Shown: positions 42,173 through 51,638, counted from the first letter of the stretch. The stretch is 64,000 nucleotides of DNA from Bradyrhizobium sp. CCBAU 53421 (GCF_015291625.1 NZ_CP030047.1:2790001-2854000); one strand, 5' to 3'. A program made the numbers and translations. The notes: a model not told the origin generated them from the letters alone.

Positions 42173-45109
42173 ATGACTCAAGTTGTTAATCTGTCCGGCA
42201 ATCAAGACATCGATGGCATTCTCTGGGGATGGGAGTGGGGATCCGGCGGCGCGCAGGATCTGACGTTTTCGTTTCCCACCAGCAGCGCTGAATACGGCTA
42301 CCAGGAGATCGACAATTTCAGCGCCTTCACCGCGGCACAGCAGACGGCGGTGCGTACGGCGCTTGCCAACGTCGCAAGCTTCACCAACCTCACCTTCACC
42401 GAGACGACGAGCGCCGGCGCGACGCTGCGCTACGCCAATGCCGACAAGATCGACTACACCGACGACAGCAGCATTGCCCAGCACACCGGGCTACACGTTC
42501 CCGGCAATGCGCCCGGCACCGCGGAGGCCAATCCGCCCGAACTCGGATACAACGGCAACGCGCCGTTCTCCGCGATGGGCGCGCAAGGCGACGCCTGGTT
42601 CGTCACCGGCGGCTACACCAATCCGGTGCTCGGCAGCTTCCAGGATGCCGCCGGCATCATGCACGAGACCGGCCATAATCTCGGATTGAAGCATGGCCAC
42701 GTCACCCAGGACGGGCACGGCGTGACGTTCCCCGCGCTGCCCGCCGATCACAATTCCTACGAATACTCGGTGATGACCTACAGCCAGTTTCCTGGCGACA
42801 ATGCGACCAATGGCGACAACGCGCCCGATCATCCGACCACCTACATGCAGGATGACATCGCCGCGCTCCAGTACATGTACGGCGCGAACTATGGTGCCAC
42901 GGCGCACAACGGCAACACCACCTACACCTGGAGCCCGACCACCGGCGAGGAGTTCATCGACGGCGTCGGGCAGGGCGCGCCGCAAAGCAATTTCGTGCTG
43001 ATGACGCTGTGGGATGGCGGCGGCACCGACACCTACGACTTCTCCAATTACACGACCAACCTCTCGATCGATCTCAATCCCGGCGCCTGGACCATTCTGG
43101 ACACCAGCGCGGCGCACGCGCAGCGCGCCGATCTCGGCAATGACGGGGCGGGTGGCGCCGAGTATTTCGCGCGCGGCAACATCGCCAATGCGCTGATCGA
43201 TCCGAACAACCCGAGCGAGACCGCGTCGCTGATCGAGGATGCCAATGGCGGCTCGGGCAATGACACGATCGTCGGCAACGCCGCCGACAACGTGCTTCGC
43301 GGCAATGGCGGCAACGACACGATCGACGGTGGGGGCGGGACCAACACGGTCGTCTACAGTGGCAGCCGGCTGCAATACATCGCGACACTGCTCGGCAGCG
43401 GTGCGATCCAGATTGCCGACCAGCGCGGCGGGTCACCCGATGGGACCGACACCGTCACCAACATCCAGAAATTCCAGTTCGCCGACGGCACCTTCAACGA
43501 GACCGAGGTGCTGAACCGGCCGCCGGTGCTGGCGCCCGATCCGGGATCGCCGCATCCGCTGACCGAATTGGCCAACACCACGAACTCGTCTTCATTGCAG
43601 GAACTTCTCGGCACACTGACGTTTACCGACGCGAATGTCGGCGACACCCACACCGCGAGTGCCGCGTTCGATACCGCGACTTGGTCCGGCGGCGTCACGG
43701 TTCCGCTCGCGACGCAGGCGGCGCTGGCAACGGCGCTGACCGACTCGATTGGCGTCGACGGCACCAGCGGGACGCTCAACTGGCAGTTCGACCTGGCCGA
43801 CAAGAACCTGGACTTCCTGGCGGCGGGCGAGACGCTGACCGTGGTCTACGACGTCACCGTGGCCGACCACCACACCGGTTCGAGCGTCAGCGACACCTCG
43901 ACCCAGCAGATCACGGTCGTCTTCACCGGCACCAACGATCCCGTGTCGGTGGTGCCGGCACTGTCCAACCTGACCGGGACGATCGGCGAATTGCCTGGCG
44001 TCACCGGGAGCTCGACGCCGGATGCGACCTCCGGCGCGATCGCATTCACCGATCCCGATCTCAACGACCGGCCGACCGCGACGATCGACACCGCGGCCGA
44101 GACGGTGACCTGGCAGGACGCGACGCACGACTACACGTCGGAGCTCACGCCGACGCAGATCGCTTCGCTCGAGGCAGCCTTTACGATCATGCCCGAGGCC
44201 GGCAATACCAACGCAGGCAAGATCGACTGGAGCTACAGCATCGTCGACAAGGATCTCGATTTCCTGTCGGTCGGCGAGAGCCTCACCGTCACGGTGCCCG
44301 TCGTCATCGACGATGCGCAGGGCGGAGCCGTCACGCAGGATGTCGTCGTCACCATCAACGGCGCCAACGACGCGCCGATCGCCGTCGCGGACAGCAACGG
44401 CACGGCCAAGAAGTCGACGCTGTCGGTCGACGCGTCACACGGCGTGCTGTCCAACGACACCGATCCTGACATCCACGATCAGGGTCACTCGGTGGTCAGC
44501 GCGGTCGACGGGGTGGCCGGCAATGTCGGGCACACCATCGCGGGCATCTACGGCTCGCTGACGCTGAATGCCGACGGCAGCTATGTCTATGTCGCCAACA
44601 AGGGCGGCTTGCCATCGCAGATCGTTGCCCAAGACACCTTCGACTACACGATCGCCGACCCGCATGGCGCAACCGCGTCGTCGACGCTGAGCATCGTCGT
44701 GTTCAATCCCGGCGTCGACTACCAGGCGGGAAGCCATACCACGCTGAACGGCGGCAACGGCCAGGACGTGCTCGACGGCTCCGCGGGGCACGACATCCTG
44801 ATCGGCGGCAACGGGCCGGACGTCCTGATCGGCGGCGATGGTGACACGCTGACCGGCAACAACGGGCCGGACACGTTCCTGTTCCGCCCGCATTTCGGCG
44901 CCAACGTGATCACGGATTTCGATTCGCACAATGACGCCGTACAGCTCGACAAGTCGATCTTCTCCGGCGTGAACGACATGCTACTCAATCATACGGTCGA
45001 TACCGCCGCCGGCGCCGTCATAACGGACGCGTTCGGCGACACGATCACCTTTGCCGGGATCAAGGCGGCGGAGCTGCAAGCGCACGCAGGCGATTTCCAT
45101 CTGGTCTGA
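42173..45109 (+). CDS. Serralysin-like RTX metalloprotease with cadherin/VCBS-type repeats
   Basis: A 978-residue secreted protein. Residues 1-260 are an M10B zinc metalloprotease: His164-Glu165-x-x-His168-x-x-Gly-x-x-His174 and the Met-turn S-V-Met201-T-Y. Calcium-binding RTX turns follow (about 360-390, G-G-S-G-N-D-T-I-V-G), then the M10 C-terminal region (F-Q-F-A-D-G-T). Next come three VCBS/cadherin-like domains (about 430-840) marked by G-T-N-D-P and G-A-N-D-A-P. A second RTX block (about 855-905) leads to a C-terminal signal-like end of D-x-F/L-V type. There is no N-terminal signal peptide, so type I secretion is expected, yet no type I secretion operon adjoins it. The protein is about twice the length of classical serralysins. 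Confidence 0.88.
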   Translation: MTQVVNLSGNQDIDGILWGWEWGSGGAQDLTFSFPTSSAEYGYQEIDNFSAFTAAQQTAVRTALANVASFTNLTFTETTSAGATLRYANADKIDYTDDSSIAQHTGLHVPGNAPGTAEANPPELGYNGNAPFSAMGAQGDAWFVTGGYTNPVLGSFQDAAGIMHETGHNLGLKHGHVTQDGHGVTFPALPADHNSYEYSVMTYSQFPGDNATNGDNAPDHPTTYMQDDIAALQYMYGANYGATAHNGNTTYTWSPTTGEEFIDGVGQGAPQSNFVLMTLWDGGGTDTYDFSNYTTNLSIDLNPGAWTILDTSAAHAQRADLGNDGAGGAEYFARGNIANALIDPNNPSETASLIEDANGGSGNDTIVGNAADNVLRGNGGNDTIDGGGGTNTVVYSGSRLQYIATLLGSGAIQIADQRGGSPDGTDTVTNIQKFQFADGTFNETEVLNRPPVLAPDPGSPHPLTELANTTNSSSLQELLGTLTFTDANVGDTHTASAAFDTATWSGGVTVPLATQAALATALTDSIGVDGTSGTLNWQFDLADKNLDFLAAGETLTVVYDVTVADHHTGSSVSDTSTQQITVVFTGTNDPVSVVPALSNLTGTIGELPGVTGSSTPDATSGAIAFTDPDLNDRPTATIDTAAETVTWQDATHDYTSELTPTQIASLEAAFTIMPEAGNTNAGKIDWSYSIVDKDLDFLSVGESLTVTVPVVIDDAQGGAVTQDVVVTINGANDAPIAVADSNGTAKKSTLSVDASHGVLSNDTDPDIHDQGHSVVSAVDGVAGNVGHTIAGIYGSLTLNADGSYVYVANKGGLPSQIVAQDTFDYTIADPHGATASSTLSIVVFNPGVDYQAGSHTTLNGGNGQDVLDGSAGHDILIGGNGPDVLIGGDGDTLTGNNGPDTFLFRPHFGANVITDFDSHNDAVQLDKSIFSGVNDMLLNHTVDTAAGAVITDAFGDTITFAGIKAAELQAHAGDFHLV

Positions 45110-45142
45110 GCCGGATGAGGTTGCGTCGCTTGATTCAAGAAA

Positions 45143-45173
45143 CCATCCGCCGCAATCTGGTTGCGGCGGATGG
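45143..45173 (+). terminator. Long hairpin after RTX protease gene
   Basis: A perfect 13-bp stem (CCATCCGCCGCAA / TTGCGGCGGATGG) with a TCTGG loop lies 33 bases after the protease stop. No T run follows, so read-through into the PKD-domain gene at 45192 is possible. Confidence 0.6.
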
Positions 45174-45191
45174 ATGATCGGGACATTCGAA

Positions 45192-45548
45192 ATGACGTGG
45201 CGTTTGCCGGCATTTGCTATCTCCGCAATCATCCTTGGTGTGATCGACATGACCGCGACGACGCAGATGAACGCGACGAGTGCACTTGCCGCTACCCCGA
45301 TCTCGGGCGCGGCGCCGCTCGAGGTGACCTTCACCGGTACGGGCCCGGGGATGCCCGAGGGCGTGGTCGTGCTCGATTTCGGCGATGGCCGAACCGATGA
45401 CACGATCTCACCGGTCCGCGGCTTCAGACGGACGCACGTCTATCGCGCGGCTGGATCCTATACGGCCGTGCTCAAGGGCGGCGCGTATGGCGGTCAGCGC
45501 CCGGCGGTGCTGAACGAAATCGGGCGTGTGACGATCACGGTGGATTGA
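45192..45548 (+). CDS. Small secreted PKD-fold protein
   Basis: A 118-residue protein with an N-terminal hydrophobic segment (about 5-22) that looks like a signal peptide. A single PKD-like beta-sandwich follows: A-A-P-L-E-V-T-F-T-G, V-V-L-D-F-G-D-G-R-T, T-H-V-Y-R-A-A-G-S-Y-T-A-V-L-K. PKD modules bind carbohydrate or protein surfaces and accompany secreted proteases. It lies just downstream of the RTX protease gene on the same strand, separated only by a hairpin, so partial co-expression and a joint extracellular role are plausible. The start is uncertain; ATG at 45174 is in frame. Confidence 0.7.
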   Translation: MTWRLPAFAISAIILGVIDMTATTQMNATSALAATPISGAAPLEVTFTGTGPGMPEGVVVLDFGDGRTDDTISPVRGFRRTHVYRAAGSYTAVLKGGAYGGQRPAVLNEIGRVTITVD

Positions 45549-45558
45549 GCGTCTCTCT

Positions 45559-45673
45559 CAATCCCGTCATCCTGAGGTGCGAGCGCTTGCGAGCCTCGAA
45601 GGATGCACGGCCCGGTCGGTGGCCGTGCATGCTTCGAGGCTCGCTGCGCGAGCACCTCAGCATGACGGGATTG
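45559..45673. repeat. 115-bp imperfect palindrome
   Basis: Inverted arms of about 50 bases begin CAATCCCGTCATCCTGAGG and mirror CCTCAGCATGACGGGATTG. The inner arms GCACGGCC / GGCCGTGC frame a short loop, and there is a secondary GCGAGC hairpin near each arm. It lies between convergent genes and is typical of dispersed Bradyrhizobium intergenic repeats. Confidence 0.75.
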
Positions 45674-45702
45674 GGATTTGCGCGATCGCTAACTCGACGC
45701 CA

Positions 45703-46347
45703 TCAATCAGCCTTCGGCCGGTACGCCGCGAAGAACACGCGCGTCGCGCTGTCGACAACGGTCGCGATCCGCTCCGGCGAGGGCGACGGATTGGCCTGGA
45801 AGATGAACGCCTGGAATAGCGTCGCCTGGCACATCTGCATGAACTGCCAGGCCGCGAGCTGATAGTCGTCGACCACGAGCTCGCCGAGCGCGGCGCGCGC
45901 CTCGAGATAGGCGGCGAAACGGTCGACGGTGTGGGCGATCACATGGGTATAGAACCGGCTGCCGAGCTCGGGCATCCGCTCGGCGATCGCCATCACGGTG
46001 CGGATCGCCGAGCCGCCGCCGGGTCGGCACAGCACCGCGACATAGGCGCGGCCGAATTCGGGGAGGGTGGTGTCGACGTCGCGGGCCGGATCGAAGTTGA
46101 AGGCGACCTTGCCCTGCTCGAGCTTCTCCTCTTCGACGATCGCCGCGAACAGCCCGGCCTTGTCGGGGAAATACACGTACAGGGTGCCCTTCGATACCCC
46201 GGCCGCGCGGGCGATCTCGCCCATGCTGGCGCCGTCAAAGCCGAGGTCCATGAATACCTTGCGGGCGCCGTCCAGGATCTGGCGGCGCTTCGAGGATTCC
46301 TCGTCGCTGGCGACGAGGTGAAGGGGCTTTGGGGGCGCTGCAACCAT
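45703..46347 (-). CDS. TetR-family repressor of adjacent efflux genes
   Basis: A 214-residue TetR regulator. The helix-turn-helix (about 20-66) has I-L-D-G-A-R-K-V-F, G-A-S-M-G-E-I-A-R-A-A-G-V-S-K-G-T-L-Y-V-Y-F. The rest is the ligand-binding helical domain, similar to the AcrR/TetR_C type. It is divergent from an EmrA/EmrB-like pair, and a perfect 11+1+11 palindrome lies between them (46432-46454), so it most likely represses both itself and the pump until a substrate binds. ATG at 46347. Confidence 0.9.
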   Translation of the reverse strand: MVAAPPKPLHLVASDEESSKRRQILDGARKVFMDLGFDGASMGEIARAAGVSKGTLYVYFPDKAGLFAAIVEEEKLEQGKVAFNFDPARDVDTTLPEFGRAYVAVLCRPGGGSAIRTVMAIAERMPELGSRFYTHVIAHTVDRFAAYLEARAALGELVVDDYQLAAWQFMQMCQATLFQAFIFQANPSPSPERIATVVDSATRVFFAAYRPKAD

Positions 46348-46431
46348 TGATTTAGCTTCTCGGGAAAGAACTCAACCCAGAATCAGTACGGGAAGAATCG
46401 AAGCCTTATAACTCTCTGGGCGGGAATATAG

Positions 46432-46454
46432 ATTGACCGAACCGTTCGGTCAAT
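46432..46454. promoter_or_regulatory. TetR operator overlapping promoter
   Basis: A perfect inverted repeat with half-sites ATTGACCGAAC and GTTCGGTCAAT around one central base. Its left arm contains TTGACC (46434-46439), followed after 17 bases by TATTGG (46457-46462). A repressor bound here would therefore cover the -35 region of the pump operon promoter. Confidence 0.75.
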
Positions 46455-46537
46455 GGTATTGGTGGGAGTGACGATGCGCCGCACGGCCCTTTTTCCGCCA
46501 TTGCGGGCATTGAGATTTTTTCTGGGGAGCCTTGGTT

Positions 46538-47836
46538 ATGGCCGCAGCACGGGATCAGGCTGCACGCATTGTTCGTTCCGAGCCTGAGATGGCCGAGGAC
46601 GCGATGGCGCGCGAGGCATCCGCCGATCTCGGCGAGCACGGCCGTGGCGATGAAGCCAAAGGTCCTGGTGACAAGCGTCCCGCCGAGGCGCCGCCCGCTT
46701 CTGCGCCGGAGCAGCCGGCAGCGTCGCCCGCCGCGGCTGCGCCGAAATCCGGCAAGCGCAGGTTCGTGTTGATGGGCATCGTCAGCCTGCTCGCGCTCGC
46801 CGCCGCGAGCTATGCCGCCTATTACCTGATGGTCGGCCGCTTCTACGTCTCGACCGATGACGCCTATGTCCGTGCCAACAACACCATGCTCGGCGCGCGC
46901 GTCGCGGGCCATATCGCGGCGATCCTGCCCGGCGACAACGCGCTGGTGCGCGCCGGCGATGTGATCTTCCGGATCGATGACGGCGACTATCGCATCGCAA
47001 TCGACGCCGCCCGCACGCGGATCGGCACCCAGCAGGCAACGATCGAACGCATCGGCCGCCAGGTCGCGGCCGCCCAAAGCGCGGTCGAGCAGGCGCAGGC
47101 GCAGCTCGTCTCCGCCGAAGCCGGCCTGAAGCGCGCCGATCTCGATTTCGATCGCCAGCAGGCGCTGAGCACCAAGGGCTTTGCCTCGCGTGCCACCTTC
47201 GAAGTCTCCGAAGCCGGCCGCGATCAGGGCGCGGCCGCCGTGCGCTCGGCGCAGGCGGCCTACGACGCCGCAAAGAGCAACGTCGATGTCACCAAGGCGC
47301 AGCAGGCCGAGGCCCGCGCCCAGCTCGCCGAGTTGCAAACCCAGCTCGCCAGGGCCGAGCGCGATCTCGATTTCACCCAGGTGCGCGCGCCGGTCGACGG
47401 CACCTTCTCCAATCGCCTGGTCAACACCGGCGATTACATCAATGTCGGCCAGCGGCTCGGCAATGTGGTCCCGCTCGCCGGCGTCTTCATCGACGCCAAT
47501 TACAAAGAGACCCAGCTCAAGCGCATTCGCACCGGTCAGCGGGTGACGATCAAGGTCGACGCCTACGGTTTCCGCAAGTTCACCGGCATCGTAGACAGCA
47601 TTTCGCCGGCGGCAGGCTCGGTGTTCACGCTGCTGCCGCCCGACAACGCCACCGGCAACTTCACCAAGATCGTGCAGCGCCTGCCGGTCCGCATCCGCGT
47701 GCCTGATAGCGTCGCCAAGCAGGGCCTGCTGCGCGCCGGCATGTCGGTCTATACCACTGTCGACACAAGCGAGGGTGCGGCCGATGCCGACGCGGATACC
47801 GATCTCGACTCGCCGATGATGATCCATCCGCAGTGA
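46538..47836 (+). CDS. EmrA/HlyD-type periplasmic adaptor of MFS efflux pump
   Basis: A 432-residue membrane-fusion protein. A charged cytoplasmic N-terminus (about 1-72, Ala/Pro/Glu-rich) is followed by one transmembrane helix (about 77-98). The EmrA hallmark V-S-T-D-D-A-Y-V-R-A-N comes next, then a long Ala/Gln coiled-coil hairpin (about 155-265), the lipoyl half V-R-A-P-V-D-G-T-F, and I-D-A-N-Y-K-E-T-Q-L, also typical of EmrA. It pairs with the DHA2 MFS gene 48 bases downstream. The ATG at 46538 follows GGGGAG by eight bases. Confidence 0.9.
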   Translation: MAAARDQAARIVRSEPEMAEDAMAREASADLGEHGRGDEAKGPGDKRPAEAPPASAPEQPAASPAAAAPKSGKRRFVLMGIVSLLALAAASYAAYYLMVGRFYVSTDDAYVRANNTMLGARVAGHIAAILPGDNALVRAGDVIFRIDDGDYRIAIDAARTRIGTQQATIERIGRQVAAAQSAVEQAQAQLVSAEAGLKRADLDFDRQQALSTKGFASRATFEVSEAGRDQGAAAVRSAQAAYDAAKSNVDVTKAQQAEARAQLAELQTQLARAERDLDFTQVRAPVDGTFSNRLVNTGDYINVGQRLGNVVPLAGVFIDANYKETQLKRIRTGQRVTIKVDAYGFRKFTGIVDSISPAAGSVFTLLPPDNATGNFTKIVQRLPVRIRVPDSVAKQGLLRAGMSVYTTVDTSEGAADADADTDLDSPMMIHPQ

Positions 47837-47884
47837 TGTCTTGATGCTTCGGACGCAGTCCGAAGCTCGGAGCCTGATGAGCCC

Positions 47885-49474
47885 ATGGCCGACGCGACCA
47901 CTGCTTCGCCCTCGATGATGACCGGCGCTTCGGAGTCCGAAACGCTCCAGCCCAAGCGGGTGGTCGCCTTCATCATCATGGTGTTCGGCATGTTCATGTC
48001 GATCCTGGACATCCAGATCGTGTCGGCTTCGCTCACCGAGATCCAGGCCGGCTTGTCGGCGTCGTCGACCGAAGTGTCGTGGGTGCAGACCGCCTATCTG
48101 ATCGCCGAGGTGATTGCGATTCCCTTGTCGGGGTTCTTGTCGCGAGCGCTCGGCACCCGCCTGTTGTTTGCGATCTCGGCGTTCGGCTTCACGGCGTCCA
48201 GTCTGCTGTGCGGCTTCGCCTCCTCGATCGAGCAGATGATCGTGTGGCGCGCGCTCCAGGGCTTCCTCGGCGCCGGCATGATCCCGACGGTGTTCGCCTC
48301 GGCCTACACCATCTTCCCGCGCTCCAAGTTCCACATCGTGGCGCCGATCATCGGGCTGGTCGCGACGCTGGCGCCGACGGTCGGGCCCACGGTCGGCGGC
48401 TACATCACCGATCTGATGTCATGGCACTGGCTGTTCTTCATCAACATCGTGCCCGGAATCATCATCACCGTCGGCGTGCTGGCGCTGATCGATTTCGACC
48501 AGCCGAACTTCGCGCTGCTCGATCGCTTCGACTGGTGGGGCCTGATCTTCATGGGCGGCTTCCTCGGCTCGCTCGAATATGTGCTCGAGGAAGGTCCCCA
48601 ATATGAATGGCTGCAGGACACTTCGGTGGCGATCTGCGCCGCGATCTGCTTCGTCTCGGCGATCGCCTTCTTCTGGCGGGTGCTGACCGCGGAGGAGCCG
48701 ATCGTCGATCTCTATGCCTTTTCCAACCGCAACTTCGCGGTGGGCTGCGTGCTGCAGTTCTGCATCGGCATCGGGCTCTATGGCCTGACTTACGTCTACC
48801 CGCGCTATCTCGCCGAGATCCGCGGCTACAGCGCGCTGATGATCGGCGAGACCATGTTCATCTCCGGCATGACGATGTTCTTCATGGCGCCGGTGGTCGG
48901 CCGGCTGATGCAGAAGGTCGATCTGCGCTACATCATCGCCTTCGGCCTCGTCACTTTCGCGCTCGGCTCCTGGCAGATGACCTGGATCACGCGCGAGTAC
49001 GATTTCTACGAGCTCCTGGTGCCGCAGATCCTGCGCGGCATCGGCATGATGTGCGCGATGGTGCCGACCAACAACATCGCACTGGCGACTCTGCCGCAGG
49101 ACCGGGTCAAGAACGCCTCCGGCCTGTTCAACCTGATGCGCAATCTCGGCGGCGCGGTCGGGCTCGCCTTGATCAACGAGGCGCTCAACGACCGCACCGA
49201 CCTGCACATCTCGCGGCTGCAGGATCGCATGACCTGGGGCAACGCGACTGCGGTCGAGACCCTCAACAATTTCGCCCAGCGCCTGCAGGGCATGGGCGAT
49301 GCCACCACCATGGCGATGAAGCAGCTCTCCCAGATCGTGCACCGCCAGGCCCAGGTGATGAGCTACGGCGACGCCTTCTTCATGCTGTCGCTGTTCTATG
49401 TCGGCCTCAGCCTTCTCGTGCTGTTCGTCAACAAGCCGCCGTCGATGACCGCCGGCGGTGGCGACGCGCATTGA
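47885..49474 (+). CDS. EmrB-type MFS multidrug efflux transporter (DHA2 family)
   Basis: A 529-residue transporter with about 14 transmembrane helices. The early motif L-D-I-Q-I-V-S-A-S-L and W-V-Q-T-A-Y-L-I-A-E-V-I-A-I-P-L-S-G are DHA2 signatures, and the motif C-like G-L-V-A-T-L-A-P-T-V-G-P-T-V-G-G is present. With the adaptor at 46538 and a TolC-type channel it would export lipophilic toxins or antimicrobials out of the cell by proton antiport. Expression is probably controlled by the divergent TetR protein. Confidence 0.9.
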   Translation: MADATTASPSMMTGASESETLQPKRVVAFIIMVFGMFMSILDIQIVSASLTEIQAGLSASSTEVSWVQTAYLIAEVIAIPLSGFLSRALGTRLLFAISAFGFTASSLLCGFASSIEQMIVWRALQGFLGAGMIPTVFASAYTIFPRSKFHIVAPIIGLVATLAPTVGPTVGGYITDLMSWHWLFFINIVPGIIITVGVLALIDFDQPNFALLDRFDWWGLIFMGGFLGSLEYVLEEGPQYEWLQDTSVAICAAICFVSAIAFFWRVLTAEEPIVDLYAFSNRNFAVGCVLQFCIGIGLYGLTYVYPRYLAEIRGYSALMIGETMFISGMTMFFMAPVVGRLMQKVDLRYIIAFGLVTFALGSWQMTWITREYDFYELLVPQILRGIGMMCAMVPTNNIALATLPQDRVKNASGLFNLMRNLGGAVGLALINEALNDRTDLHISRLQDRMTWGNATAVETLNNFAQRLQGMGDATTMAMKQLSQIVHRQAQVMSYGDAFFMLSLFYVGLSLLVLFVNKPPSMTAGGGDAH

Positions 49475-49623
49475 GCGCATCGGCTTCGCGTGCGCCGTGC
49501 GCCTGTTGGCGTGAATAGCTGGCATCATCGACACATTGCCGCACTCACGCGCTTGTCATCTTGCCAATCGCGCGTGATGCATTTATAAGCAGCGCATTGT
49601 TTGCTCGAACCGGGGAGATGCGC

Positions 49624-49689
49624 ATGAAGACGTTTATTTCGCAGATCGCGCGCCCGCGTTCGATGGGGCTCGACGCAGTTTCGCGTTAG
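49624..49689 (+). CDS. Possible 21-aa leader-like peptide
   Basis: A 21-codon frame (M-K-T-F-I-S-Q-I-A-R-P-R-S-M-G) with CGGGGAG seven to ten bases upstream of the ATG. An 8-bp hairpin (TGATCGGG / CCCGATCA, 49700-49722) lies just after it. The arrangement ahead of the ABC exporter gene could be a leader peptide with attenuator, but it may be chance. Confidence 0.25.
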   Translation: MKTFISQIARPRSMGLDAVSR

Positions 49690-49838
49690 CTCCTGGCGCT
49701 GATCGGGCCTGATCCCCGATCACCCAAACTTCCCAACACCTTATCTACAATTTCCAGTGACAATGGCAGTCGAATTCCGTCTGCTTGTCGCTTCAGATGG
49801 AGCCGGCCTGCGCTGCAAGAGCGTGGCCGGAATGTGCC

Positions 49839-51638
49839 ATGACCACTCAAACGACCAAACGACCGGCCGCGATCCGGATCGTGCTGCCCTTCGTGTTTCG
49901 CCACTGGCTGGAACAGCCGTTGCGTGCCTCCGTCGTGACGGCAGGCTTCCTCGGCGCAACCGCGGCCGACCTGTTCATGCCGGTGTTCTCCGGCCATCTG
50001 GTCGACGCGCTGACCGCGGGCGCCACCGATGCCGCCGCGCGCCACGCGGCGATGCTGGCATTCGGGGCCATCGTCGGCCTCGGTGCGCTGTCGCTGCTGC
50101 TGCGGCTGATCGGTATCGAGACCATCGTGCCGTTCACGCTGAAGATGATGTCCGATATCGGGCAGCAGGCCTTCATGCGCGTGCAGCGCTTCTCGACCGA
50201 CTGGCACGCCAATTCGTTCGCCGGCTCCACCGTGCGCAAGATCACGCGCGGCATGTGGGCGCTCGACCTGTTGAACGACACCATCCTGATGGCGCTGTTG
50301 CCGTCGCTCGTCGTGCTGGTCGGCTCGATGATCCTGCTCGGGCTGCACTGGCCGCAGCTCGGCGCGGTGATCTTCATCGGCTCGGTGATCTATGTCGCGA
50401 TGACCATGGTGTTCCAGGTGCGTTACGTCGCGCCTGCTGCGCGCGTCTCCAACGCGTGGGACACCAAGGTCGGCGGTACGCTGGCCGACGCCTTGACCTG
50501 CAACGCGGTGGTGAAGTCGTTCGGTGCCGAAACGCGCGAGGAGATGCGGCTGGACGGCGTCATCAGCCGTTGGGGCCGGCGGGTGCAGCGGACCTGGTTC
50601 CGCTACAACCGCACCTCGACGGCGCAACTGCTGGTGCTGCTGTGCTTCCGCGCTTCGGTGGTCGGCGGCGCGATCCTGCTGTGGGCGCAGGGCGCCGCCA
50701 CGCCGGGCGACGTCACCTATGTGCTGACCAGCTACTATATCATCCACGCCTACCTGCGGGATGTCGGCATGCACATCAACAACCTGCAGCGCTCGGTGAA
50801 CGACATGGAGGAGCTGGTGCAGATCCATGGCGAGCCGCTCGGCATTGTCGATGCGGTCGATGCCAAGCCGATTGACATCCAGGGCGGCCGCATCGTGTTC
50901 GACGATGTCACGTTCCACTATGGCGGTCATCGCCGGCCGCTCTATGACGGGTTGTCGGTCGACATCGATGCCGGTGAGCGCGTTGGCCTGGTCGGGCGCT
51001 CCGGCTCCGGCAAGACGACCTTCGTCAAGCTGGTGCAGCGGCTCTACGACGTCTCCGGCGGCAAAATCCTGATCGACGGTCAGGACATCGCCAAGGCGAC
51101 GCAGCAATCGCTGCGCAGCCAGATCGCGATCGTGCAGCAGGAGCCGATCCTGTTTCACCGTACGCTGGCGGAGAACATCGCCTACGGCCGGCCGGGCGCC
51201 AGCATGGAGGCGATCGAGCAGGCGGCGCGGCTTGCCAATGCGCACGACTTCATCATGCGGCTGCCGAAGGATTACGGCACGCTGGTGGGCGAGCGCGGCG
51301 TCAAGCTGTCGGGCGGCGAGCGGCAGCGCGTGGCGCTGGCGCGCGCCTTCCTGGCTGATGCGCCGATCCTGATCCTGGACGAGGCGACCTCGAGCCTCGA
51401 TTCGGAATCCGAGGCGCTGATCCAGCAGGCGATGGAACGGCTGATGAAGGGCCGCACCTCGATCGTGATCGCGCACCGGCTGTCGACCGTGCGCAGCATG
51501 GATCGCATCCTGGTGTTCGATCGCGGCGAGATCGTCGAGCAGGGCACGCATGAGGTGCTTGCCGTACGAGCGGGCGGTATCTACCGCGGCCTGTTCGAGC
51601 GTCAGGCGACCGAGTTCGGTCAGGCTGCGGCGGAGTAA
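49839..51638 (+). CDS. ABC exporter, fused permease and ATPase
   Basis: A 599-residue half-transporter. The N-terminal ABC_membrane domain (about 20-310) has six helices. The ATPase domain (about 345-590) has Walker A G-R-S-G-S-G-K-T-T-F, the Q-loop region V-Q-Q-E-P-I-L-F, signature L-S-G-G-E-R-Q-R, Walker B I-L-I-L-D-E-A-T and H-loop I-A-H-R-L-S-T-V. It should work as a homodimer; relatives export lipids, peptides or drugs (MsbA/MdlB type). The chosen ATG at 49839 starts M-T-T-Q-T-T-K-R; a longer in-frame start at 49785 is possible. It sits downstream of the EmrAB pair with its own intergenic space. Confidence 0.88.
   Translation: MTTQTTKRPAAIRIVLPFVFRHWLEQPLRASVVTAGFLGATAADLFMPVFSGHLVDALTAGATDAAARHAAMLAFGAIVGLGALSLLLRLIGIETIVPFTLKMMSDIGQQAFMRVQRFSTDWHANSFAGSTVRKITRGMWALDLLNDTILMALLPSLVVLVGSMILLGLHWPQLGAVIFIGSVIYVAMTMVFQVRYVAPAARVSNAWDTKVGGTLADALTCNAVVKSFGAETREEMRLDGVISRWGRRVQRTWFRYNRTSTAQLLVLLCFRASVVGGAILLWAQGAATPGDVTYVLTSYYIIHAYLRDVGMHINNLQRSVNDMEELVQIHGEPLGIVDAVDAKPIDIQGGRIVFDDVTFHYGGHRRPLYDGLSVDIDAGERVGLVGRSGSGKTTFVKLVQRLYDVSGGKILIDGQDIAKATQQSLRSQIAIVQQEPILFHRTLAENIAYGRPGASMEAIEQAARLANAHDFIMRLPKDYGTLVGERGVKLSGGERQRVALARAFLADAPILILDEATSSLDSESEALIQQAMERLMKGRTSIVIAHRLSTVRSMDRILVFDRGEIVEQGTHEVLAVRAGGIYRGLFERQATEFGQAAAE

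Noticed and set aside
46406..48334. A 642-codon minus-strand frame
   Set aside because: Antisense shadow of the EmrAB-type genes; no signal, domain or ribosome site.
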